From Mallotus nudiflorus (lineage: Eukaryota > Streptophyta > Magnoliopsida > Malpighiales > Euphorbiaceae): a stretch of DNA of 64,000 nucleotides. Position numbers and translations under genes: made by a program. Numbering within the stretch: position 1 is the first letter of the stretch; every line of letters begins with the position of its first letter. The notes beneath the pieces were generated by a model that saw only the letters and a list, made by a program, of their open reading frames with translations, had not been told where the DNA came from and did not search any database. Shown here piece after piece: positions 1 to 8,258 of the stretch. The DNA is taken from contig CANTUR010000681.1 in assembly GCA_947683625.1 (NCBI GenBank), forward strand, positions 1-64,000. Direction: 5' to 3'.

Positions 1-154
1 CACTTTGAATATACGCAGAACACAATCCCTCGGTCAAACTCCAAACTACAATTTCACCGATCGAGGTCCACAATTCACAGAATAATTATAAAAATACCAA
101 AAATACCCTTTAATCCTCAAAATTGTAATACCCGTGTTTTTAAAAATATTTTTA

Positions 155-176
155 CACTGTACCGGGATATACAGTG
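155..176 (+). promoter_or_regulatory. Conserved hairpin near the LTR start
   Basis: Arms CACTGTA and TACAGTG enclose the 8-base loop CCGGGATA. The same structure occurs at 8291-8312, 17636-17657, 24058-24079, and on the minus strand at 23079-23100, 37609-37629 and 17515-17534. The arm pair differs between copies in a paired way (TGTA/TACA, TGTA/TGCA, TGCA/TGCA). A second inverted pair, ATATCCCG and CGGGATAT, overlaps it in the copies that start TGTAATATCCCG. Role unknown: protein-binding dyad or RNA hairpin. Confidence 0.6.
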
Positions 177-654
177 TCAATAATTTTCATGCATTATACG
201 ATATTTTTATGAGTTGATATGTATTTAAAACCTATTTTAATTACTGTCTATTATTTTCAGTATTTTACGTAAAATTTTCCCGAGACTTTCATTTTCGGGG
301 AAATTTCCACGTAAACAATGTATTATTAATTATTTTAAATGTATTTACGGATTTGCATGAACTCATACATATTTTTAAATTATTAAATAAAGCTTGTGTG
401 TATATTTATTTAATTAGGATTTATTATTACCCTAATATTTTATTATTTATTTATTATTATTTGATTATTTTATTTATTATTAAATTATTAAAATTTATTA
501 TTTTATTATTATTTATTTATTAATATTTAATTATTTTAATTTATTTTATTTTTTTTCTTTTTTCTTTTTTCTTTTTCTTTTCCTTTTTTCTTTCTTTTTC
601 TTTTTCTTTCTCTTTCCTTTTTCTTTCTTTTTCTTTTTCTTCTTCTTCTTCTTC

Positions 655-756
655 TTCCCCGCGGGCGCCGACCACCACATTCTTCTCACCGCCGTTTCTC
701 CCTCCTCCGGCCACCGTTTTCGACACCGCCGGTCTCTATCTTCTCCTTGAGCTCCG
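655..756 (+). other. GC-rich exon-like island with splice-donor-like end
   Basis: A short GC-rich block follows a T/C-rich tract in an otherwise AT-rich LTR and ends at CTCCG followed by GTGAGTG at 757. The same join occurs at 24778 (solo LTR C) and 18378 (solo LTR A). In A and C the block is longer; H appears to have lost part of it. The reading frames through it are not conserved, so I do not call a protein. It could be a first untranslated exon, with the T/C tract as a plant core-promoter-type pyrimidine patch. This is inference. Confidence 0.4.
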
Positions 757-1672
757 GTGAGTGTTATTCTAGCTTTGGTTTGAGCTAAAATGGTCTAGAA
801 TTGCTTAGGTTTTGAGTTGAAGTTTTTGGCCTCTTTTGGTTTTTGATTTTTTTGAGCTTCTATTTGGATGATTCATGGAAACTTCCTTGACAAATGTTGT
901 TCCTGGTAGCTTAATCTTCATGTATGAATTTTTACAGAATTTTTGGAGGTTGTTTGGATTTTTGGGTATTTTTGAATATTTTAATATTATTTTCTAATTT
1001 TCGGAAATTAATTATTTAAATTATGAAATTGGAGTTTATGGTTGAATTAGGTGTTGAAATGAATTATAGAAATTTATTTGGAATTTTTATGAATTTCTAA
1101 GTATTTATTTTTAATTATTGAAGTTTAGGTGATTTTGTAAAATTAAGTTAATTGTGTTTTAAATTGAATGTAATTGGTTAATTGAGTTAAATTATTGGTA
1201 TTATTGATAAATATGTTGAGAAAATTAATTTTGGATAATTGTATGATTTTTGGTGAATTTTTGAAGTAATTTAGGTATATATATATATATAGGGGTATTT
1301 TGGTAATTTTACCCTAAATTGTCAAAAAATGTAATTTAATTGGTTTTAATATTTATTTAAGGTATAAAAATGATTTCTACAAAATATTTAGTATTTTAAC
1401 TAATTAAAACTATTTTCCGGAATTATTTTCAATTATATATTTAATATACGGTTTTTCTAATAAAATGAGTTTTAATCGATTTTTATAGTGTTTCAAGATT
1501 TATTATGTAATTTCTACGTATGAAATGTATTTTTATGATTTAAGGATATTTTTGGTATATTTGAATATATTCTGTGTTTGTGGACCCCCGGTCGGTGGAC
1601 TGTAGTTTGGAGTCCGACCGAGGGGTTGTGATTGATTGTGGTGTTTATTTTTGAAGTGTATTTTCTGTGCAG

Positions 1673-1926
1673 GGTCGGCTCTACTCTTTTGAGTAGAGAG
1701 ATGTCCGTTTTACAGGGGAGGTTCTGCCGGATTTCCGGTAGAATTCTCGTAAAACGTGATATCCAGTCGAACCCTAATTTCCTATTCTGTGTTGAATACT
1801 CTAGATTTAATTCTAGGATTTCTGTTAGGGTTATTCTGATGTCGATTAATTATTTCTTGTTTAGTTGCACCGAGACCGAGGGTTAGTGGACCAGGCCCGT
1901 CGGACCCGTCTCGTGGAGCGCATTAG
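1673..1926 (+). other. 254-bp exon-like island inside the LTR
   Basis: The island is preceded by TTTTCTGTGCAG and followed by GTGAGTTA, good plant acceptor and donor matches. The equivalent island is also exactly 254 bp in solo LTR C (25695-25948) and in solo LTR A (19285-19538), although base changes and small indels occur inside. It begins with a hairpin (1679-1698). The open frame across it shifts between copies because of a one-base difference in the hairpin loop, so coding is unlikely. A candidate untranslated exon of the retrotransposon leader. Confidence 0.45.
1679..1698 (+). promoter_or_regulatory. 8-bp stem-loop at the start of the LTR island
   Basis: CTCTACTC and GAGTAGAG enclose TTTT. 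The stem is unchanged in most copies, for example near 25699-25724 and on the minus strand near 43830, while the loop is TTTT or TTT (near 19291-19309 in solo LTR A). In solo LTR D the loop is also short. The stem is lost in the 5' LTR of element B near 32900. Confidence 0.5.
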
Positions 1927-2301
1927 GTGAGTTACTATATTATATATATATGCTTAGGATGCATGATTTAGAAAATGCATGTTTTATTTTGACTAAATAT
2001 GCATAAATAACATGATTTATATTCAAGTATGTTTTTGGTATATTTTTGGTATATAATAAATTATATACATGTTTTGTTAATAAAATATATTTAAAATGTT
2101 TTTAAATATATTTTTAGTTTAATTCATGATTTGATTGAATTCATTTGACATATATATACTCAAAATATACCTGGTTTATGTTTGGTATATTTTCGGTATA
2201 TATATGGTTTATATTGTTATTTCATTTATATCCATGCATCATTTATTTTTGTGAATGAATGTTTTATATTTAAGAATGAAGGATATCAATAGAACGTGCT
2301 A

Positions 2302-2340
2302 CCTAGTGGGCAGCACTAGGACCGAGTACGTACCGGTACG
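2302..2340 (+). promoter_or_regulatory. Conserved hairpin cluster in the LTR
   Basis: CCTAGTG, GGCAG, CACTAGG form a 7-bp stem with a 5-base loop at 2302-2320. Next comes the perfect 12-bp palindrome CGTACCGGTACG at 2329-2340, then a weaker stem (ATAGC / GCTAT) at about 2343-2356. The first stem is almost unchanged in every LTR here, including the distant ones (D near 34840, G near 15100). The palindrome varies mainly at its CpG sites. Function unknown. Confidence 0.55.
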
Positions 2341-2425
2341 CCTATAGCTTTAGGCTATGTTACTAACTATTTGTGGATATTGATTTGATATGATTATCGA
2401 TATATGTGAGATGTGGTTTGTGGGT

Positions 2426-2524
2426 GTGATTGCTGGAGCTCGGTTGACCAAGTGTCTCGGGGCCAATCACACTGGCAGTCAGACTGCTGGAGCTCGCGTT
2501 GACTTAGTGTCTCGGGGCTAGTCT
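2426..2524 (+). repeat. Two-module inverted-arm repeat in the LTR
   Basis: Two related modules of about 45 bp lie side by side (2426-2470 and 2481-2524). Each carries TGGAGCTCG near its start and GTGTCTCGGG near its end. Each is closed by its own complementary arms: GTGATTG with CAATCAC, and AGACT with AGTCT. All LTR copies that span this site have the pair; solo LTR D has it twice. Confidence 0.7.
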
Positions 2525-3249
2525 ACTGTCCATATGGATTAAGTGGATATATTTGGAATCAGTGAGCCTGTATGGCTAGAGTGTTGTTTAACACTATTTT
2601 TCTGAGGTTGCGATATTCTAGGGTTCTATATGATCCTTCATAAACTGGGATTTTTCAGTAAAATATATAAAAATGATTTTTCTGCATCTGTATGAACTTG
2701 CCTGTATATATACATATTACTCATATACTGTTGACTGTATGCATTATCACTTAGAGTGTATGTATATATATTATAGTAATTCACTCAGTGAGGTCTGACT
2801 CCCCTCCGTTGACTATTTTTCAGGAGAGTCAACTTCCTCAGACCTCAGTAGCAGGTCGATACGCCGGATTTCTTCCGCCCCGGCTTCTTTATGTAAATTG
2901 TCTACTTGAGTCTTACTTATTTTATCTAGACACTGCAGTAGTTGTGAAATAAAGTATTGGATTTTATGTACTTTATTTTAAAGAGATGTATTATGTTGAA
3001 ACTGGATTTGTATAAAGATTATACATTATGAGATTATATACATCTATGCGATGTGATGAGTTTTGAATTAAATCCAGTTGATATGGATGATATTGTAATA
3101 TTTATGATTTTATTTTCCGCTGCATATTATATTTTTATGGTTATTATTGCATATTTATTTTATTTTTAGGCTTGCTACGGGTTCCGGATTCGAAAGAATT
3201 CCCGTTCCCTAGCGCCGGTCATGGCCCCTGTTTTGGGTCGTGACAAAGT

Positions 3250-3261
3250 TGGTATCAGAGC
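3250..3261 (+). other. Primer-binding site of element H
   Basis: TGGTATCAGAGC is complementary to the 3' end of initiator methionine tRNA, the usual primer for plant Ty3/gypsy and Ty1/copia elements. It starts four bases after the LTR end. Confidence 0.9.
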
Positions 3262-3459
3262 GAAGTTCGTATCTGAGTGGAGTTCTGTGTCAGGGCTTAG
3301 TTATGTGAGTTGTGGCCCTAGTTTTAAAGTTGTGTTTTCTGTTGGACTACTGCAGTGTATTAGGTTCGAGTATGTCTTGATGAGTATTCCTTGCTGTAGT
3401 TTTCAGCGTTATTCCTCCGTTGTCTGTTTTGTCTGAATCTTTCCGTTTGTCTTTTCAGA

Positions 3460-4583
3460 ATGAGGAGGCGAGCGCGTGTCGCTCCACCCGGTCGTTGAGG
3501 CCAAGGATGATGAGTCTTTTCAGGATGAGGTTTTACCTCCTGAGCAGCCAGTTAGACGTAGAGGTCGTGGCAGAGGTAGACCTCGAGGAGCGGCAGGTCG
3601 CCGTAGAGAGAGAGTTTATAGGACGAGGAGCCTGTTGAACCTGAGTTTGATGTTCCTGTTCCTCCAGTTGTTCAGCCTGCCTATCAGCAGGGTATGTCTG
3701 ACCCTGAGGCAGCTTTGTTCTATGCCAGAGTTGGCAGGATTGCTTTTGATGGTACTTCTGATCCTTTAGATTTTCTGCATGCGATTGAGACTAGGACTCG
3801 GACTGCTCATACCGAGTACCAGCGGATCATGATCGTTGAGTTGTCTGTTGAGGGACCAGCCTTGGATTGGTTTATTCAGATGATCCAGCCTTACATGATG
3901 ACGATGACATGGGCTCAGTTTCGAGAGCGATTCATGAGGAGATTTTGTCCAGAGCCTCTTCGTTTGAGCTATCGTCTTCGATTGACTAGTATTTCTCGTG
4001 GAGATCGATCAGTAGAGGAGTATACCCGAGAGTTCCCTTCGTCTGGGTAGATATGCTGAGGATCTGATGCGATATCAGTATTTCGCTGTTACTACCTATG
4101 TTACTGGTTTAGGTTTAGCTTTTGCTGGTATGCCTATAGCAGGTCTTACTCTGGAGTCGGTGATTGAGCTAGCTAAGGAGATTGAGCTGAGGTTAGTTAG
4201 GCAGGGAGCGATGCCTGATTATTACCAGTTGGGAGTTCAGTCGAGTGGATTGCAGGCTACTCCGTATTCGAGTTTTCATGTTGGTTCGAGTAGTCAGCAA
4301 CGAGGTTCGACTCAGCAGAGTCAGAGACAGCAGCAGCGAGTGCATCGGAGCAGTAGACATGGCCGTGGAGGTCAGCGTAGATCGTTTAGATTTGGATCAG
4401 GTGCTTCGAGCAGCAGCAGTGGTCGTAGTTTTGGTATCAGCGGCCAGTGTTTGTCAGACTTGTGGTAGAGTCCATCAGGGACCGTGTTATCTGACACCGC
4501 TGACATGTTTCAGATGTGGGCAGACAGGACATTTTGCCAGATCGTGTCCTTATTCTGGGTATCAGCAACAGCAAATTCCGTGA
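3460..4583 (+). pseudogene. gag of element H (frameshifted)
   Basis: Gag forms the particle and binds genomic RNA. The ATG at 3460 opens an Arg-rich N-terminus that shifts frame after about 12 codons. The main capsid part reads from 3694 (MSDPEAALFYARVG...), with the plant retrotransposon gag core ALDWF and WAQFRERFMRRF, and shifts again at about 4035. A Gln/Ser/Arg-rich segment follows and then, after another shift, a CCHC zinc knuckle (CFRCGQTGHFARSC, about 4508-4549). A TGA at 4581-4583 lies in the knuckle frame, and element B has a TGA at the same place. There are at least four frame breaks against element B, most of them one base, so the gene as printed makes no full Gag. Confidence 0.85.
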
Positions 4584-5335
4584 TTCCCACAGCAGTCGAT
4601 TGCTAGTGCAGCACCCGTGCCATTTCAGTTACCACCAGCTCAGCATCAGAGTTCTACTCAGTTTGTTCCACAGCAGAGTCGTGGTAGAGGTACGAGAGGA
4701 GGTACCCGAGGTGTTGGCCAGGGCTTCTACCAGTCAGCAGGGAGGTCGAGGCTCAGGCCAGAGTTTTTCATCTGACTCAGCAGGATGCTCAGGCATCTAA
4801 TGCAGTCGTGGCAGGTATTCTTTCTGTTTGTTACCTGGATGCTTTGGTTTTGTTTGATCCGGGTGCCACGCATTCATTTGTTTCTCCCATTTTTGCTTCT
4901 AAATCTTGTTGGCAAGCTTCGATGATGGCTTTTCCTTTGTCTGTTGCCACTCCTCTGAGTGATTCTTTGGACGCCGATATTGTTCTTTCTGGTTGTCCAG
5001 TTCTCGTGGAGATAGAGAATTATCCGCCGATTTGATTTTGTTGGATGTGATGGAGTTTAATGTTATTTTGGGAATGGATTGTTGTCCCAGCATTATGCCG
5101 TGGTTGATTGCAGGAATAAGGAGGTGATTTTCAGAATTCCCTGGTGAAGTAGAATTTAAGTTTGTTGGTGACAGGAGTTCAGCACCTCAGAATCTTATTT
5201 CCGCTATTTCAGCTAGGAAGTTGTTGAGGAAAGGTTGTCAGGGGTTTTTGGCATTGGTTAGGGATACGTCAGTGGAGAAGTTGTCACTCACAGATGTTCC
5301 TGTTGCTTGTGAGTTTCCTGATGTTTTTCCGAGGA
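4584..5335 (+). pseudogene. Protease region of element H (frameshifted)
   Basis: This is the aspartic protease that would cleave the polyprotein. The active-site region reads LFDPGATHSFVS at about 4849-4884. The usual motif is D-S/T-G, but here Pro takes the Ser/Thr place, in element B as well. The flanking Gln-rich linker and the stretch after 5035 are out of frame through small indels. The ILGMDWLSQH-type segment that follows in element B is recognisable here near 5070-5095 but broken. Confidence 0.75.
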
Positions 5336-5336
5336 G

Positions 5337-6626
5337 TTGCCAGGTTTACCACCTCATAGAGAGATTGAGTTCTGTATAGATGTGGTTCCAGGTATTACTC
5401 CTATATCTATGCCACCTTATCGTATGGCTCCTGCAGAGTTGAGAGAGTTGAAGGAGCAATTGCAAGAGTTGTTGGATAAGGGTTTCATTAGACCTAATGT
5501 TTCCCCTTGGGGTGCACCAGTCTTGTTTGTGAAGAAGAAGGATGGTACCCTGAGACTGTGCATTGACTACAGAGAGCTTAATAAGGTGACAGTGAAGAAC
5601 AAGTATCCTCTCCGAGGATAGATGATTTGTTTGATCAGTTACAGGGTGCACAGTTCTTTTCTAAGGTTGACTTGAGGTCGGGTTATCATCAGCTGCGGAT
5701 CAGTGAAGCTGATATTCCTAAGACAGCATTCCGCACTCGATATGGTCATTATGAGTTTCTGGTGATGTCTTTTGGTTTGACTAATGCACCAGCAGCTTTT
5801 ATGGACCTGATGAACAGAGTATTCCGACCGTATGTGGATCAGTTTGTGGTAGTCTTCATTGATGATATACTGGTATATTCGAGGAGTATGGAAGAGCATG
5901 TATATCACTTGAGGATTGTACTACAGACACTGAGAGATCATCAGCTTTATGCTAAATTCTCGAAGTGTGATTTCTGGATGGAGAGTGTTTCTTTTCTTGG
6001 TCACGTAATGTCTAAAGAAGGTATTCAGGTTGATCCACAGAAGGTTGAGGCAGTATCTGAGTGGCCTAGACCTACTTCAGTTACTGAGATTCGGAGTTTT
6101 CTGGGTTTAGCCGGGTATTATAGGCGGTTTGTGCAGGATTTTTCCAGGATAGCAGCCCCTATGACTCGCTTGACTCAGAAGAATGTTAGATTCGAGTGGT
6201 CAGAAGCTTGTGAGAATAGTTTTCAGTTGTTGAAGGAGAAGTTGACCACAGCGCCAGTATTAGCTTTGCCTAATAGTGTGGATAAGTTCACAGTTTACTG
6301 TGATGCCTCTAGAATTGGTCTTGGTTGTTGTTGATGCAGAATGGAAGGGTGATAGCCTATGCTTCGAGGCAGTTTGAAGAAGCAATGAGCAGAACTATCC
6401 TACACATGATCTTGAGATGGCTGCAGTGATCTTTGCTTTGAAGATTTGGAGACATTATTTGTACGGGGTGACTTGTGAGATATTTACTGATCACAAGAGC
6501 CTTAAGTACATTTTCCAGCAGCGAGATTTGAATTTGAGGCAGAGAAGATGGTTGGAACTGTTGAAGGATTATGATTGCGAGATTCTTTACCATCCGGGTA
6601 AAGCTAATGTGGTAGCAGAGCCTTGA
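5337..6626 (+). pseudogene. Reverse transcriptase and RNase H of element H (frameshifted)
   Basis: Reverse transcriptase copies the element RNA and RNase H removes the RNA strand. RT begins near 5409 (MPPYRMAP) and includes LRLCIDYRELN, KVDLRSGYHQ and the catalytic FIDD (5855-5866, the YxDD-type box in its common plant Ty3/gypsy form). RNase H starts near 6290 (FTVYCDASRIGLG) and includes TDHKSLKYIF (about 6487-6516) and YHPGKANVVA. Frame breaks occur near 5612, 6330 and 6370, and just after 6620. Each is one or two bases compared with element B. Confidence 0.9.
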
Positions 6627-6696
6627 GTAGGAAGTCTTCAGGTAGTCTTGCTCACATCGGTGTTGAGAGGAGACCATTGATCCAGGAATTGCATCG

Positions 6697-7756
6697 ATGG
6701 TGGATCAAGGTCTGATGATGAAGATTAGTATATCAGGTGGACTGTTAGCTCAGTTTAAAGTACGATCTGTACTGAGGGATAGGATTAAAGCAGCTCAGAG
6801 CCGAGATCCTATTCTGGAAGAGCTTGCAGAGAATGTCAGAGCAGGGAAGTTCACTGATTTCACACTCGATGATGATGGTGTGTTGTGGATCAGTGGTAGA
6901 TTGTGTGTTCCAGATGTGGATGATTTGAGAGAGGAGATTTTAGAGGAAGCACATTCTACAGCTTACAGCGTTCATCCAGGTGTCACTAAGATGTACCACA
7001 GTATCAGAGATCTATACTGGTGGGATGGATTGAAGAAGGATGTTGCTGATTATGTTGTTAAGTGCTTGACGTGTCACAAGTGAAAGCCGAACATCAGAAG
7101 CCTTCTGGGAAGCTTCAGCCTCTTCCTATTCCCGAGTGGAATGGGAAAGGATAGCTATGGATTTTGTGGTCGGTTTACCTCGTTCGAAGGATGATACGAT
7201 TCCATCTGGGTGATTGTAGACAGATTGACGAAGTCTGCACATTTCTTGCCTGTGAAAGCCACATATTCAGTTGCTAGATTGGCGAAGTTTGTACATGAAG
7301 CATATTGTATGCCTTCATGGAGTACCTGTGTCCATTGTGTCAGACAGAGGTTCGGTGTTTACTTCTCGTTTTTGGCAGAAGTTGCAGGAAGCGATGGGCA
7401 CTAGGTTGGATTTCAGTACTGCTTTTCATCCTCAGACAGATGGACAGTCTGAGAGGACGATCCAGACACTGGAAGATATGTTGAGGATGTGTGTCTTGGA
7501 TTTGGGAGGTAGCTGGGATGATCACTTGTCGCTTGTTGAGTTTGCATATAATAACAGCTACCATAGCAGTATTGGCATGGCACCATATGAGGCGTTGTAT
7601 GGAAGGAAGTGTAGATCCCCGTTGAGTTGGGATGAGATTGGTGAGAGAGTTTTGACTGGACCAGAGATGGTTCAGGATGCTGCAGAGAAAGTCGCCGTGA
7701 TCAAGCGCAGGTTAGAGACCGCAGTTAGTAGACAGAAGAGTTTATGCGGATCCTAG
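6697..7756 (+). pseudogene. Integrase of element H (frameshifted)
   Basis: Integrase inserts the cDNA into the chromosome. The N-terminal HHCC zinc motif is seen (HPGVTKMYHSIRDLYWWDG, then CLTC, about 6973-7077). The DDE core follows, with the first Asp in the MDFVVGLP region near 7158, the second in SDRGSVFTS (about 7340-7365), and the Glu in FHPQTDGQSERTIQ (about 7424-7464). Frame breaks against element B lie near 7078, 7140, 7310 and 7740. The C-terminal segment contains YEALYGRKCRSPL, typical of plant Ty3/gypsy integrases. Confidence 0.9.
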
Positions 7757-7766
7757 GCACAGAGAT

Positions 7767-8204
7767 GTGGAGTTTCAGGTTGGAGATTTCGTTTTTCTGA
7801 AAGTATCTCCGATGAAGGGTGTGATGAGATTTGGCAGGAAGGGTAAGGTTAGCACCGAAGATATATTGGACCGTTTTGAGATTCTGGAGAGAGTTGGCAC
7901 TGTTGCATATCGGTTGGATTTGCCTCCGAGTATGTCACAGGTGCATCCAGTATTTCATATCTCGATGTTGAGGAAGTATATCTCAGATCCTTCACATGTG
8001 TTGCAACCTGACAGTGTGGAAGTGAGTGAAGATTTGACGTTTGTGGAAGAACCTGTGGCGATCGTTGATTTTCAAGTTCGACAGTTGCGATCGAAGCAAA
8101 TTCCGATGGTCAAGGTTTTGTGGCGTAGCGACAGAGTTGAAGAGCATACGTGGGAGACTGAAGCTGAGATGCGAGCTTCTTACCCGTATCTCTTTCCTTC
8201 CTGA
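7767..8204 (+). pseudogene. Integrase C-terminus with chromodomain-like tail (element H)
   Basis: The segment opens with the GPF/GPY-type module (VGDFVFLKVSPMKG) and ends with a chromodomain-like stretch (PVAIVDFQVRQLRSK, VKVLWRSDRVEEHTWE) and a TGA at 8202-8204. In chromoviruses this tail is thought to tether integration to particular chromatin. Its position and wording place the element in the Tekay/Del branch. The frame is open here, but a shift near 7850 replaces the GPF residues themselves. Confidence 0.85.
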
Positions 8205-8240
8205 TTCTGTAATCTTGTTTTTAGAATTCGGGGATGAATT

Positions 8241-8258
8241 CTTGTAAGGGGGGAAGAC
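8241..8258 (+). other. Polypurine tract of element H
   Basis: CTTGTAAGGGGGGAAGAC lies immediately before the 3' LTR and would prime plus-strand DNA synthesis. Element B has the matching tract at 23132-23149. Confidence 0.85.

Larger units (their letters stand above)
124..3245 (+). repeat. 5' LTR of element H
   Basis: The LTR runs from TGTAATACCCG to GGGTCGTGACA and is followed after four bases by the primer-binding site. Internal layout: a hairpin at 155-176; a T/C-rich tract at 541-655; a GC-rich island at 655-756 ending in a splice-donor-like GTGAGT; an AT-rich stretch; a 254-bp island at 1673-1926 bounded by acceptor- and donor-like signals; a hairpin cluster at 2302-2340; a two-module inverted-arm repeat at 2426-2524; an island from 2824; and a last island at 3170-3245. 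U3, R and U5 boundaries cannot be fixed from sequence alone. Confidence 0.95.

Noticed and set aside
541..726. Open frame on the minus strand rich in Lys and Glu
   Set aside because: It is the translation of the T/C-rich tract of the LTR; it changes length between copies and has no family.
1632..1886. 84-codon open frame in the LTR, repeated at 9768-10022
   Set aside because: Identical only because the two LTRs of H are identical; in other copies the frame shifts at the stem-loop, and splice-like signals cut through it.
2329..2340. Paired changes in the palindrome CGTACCGGTACG (TGTACTAGTACA in element G) as covariation
   Set aside because: All changes lie at CpG sites and are explained by cytosine decay on both strands, so they are not evidence for a kept structure.
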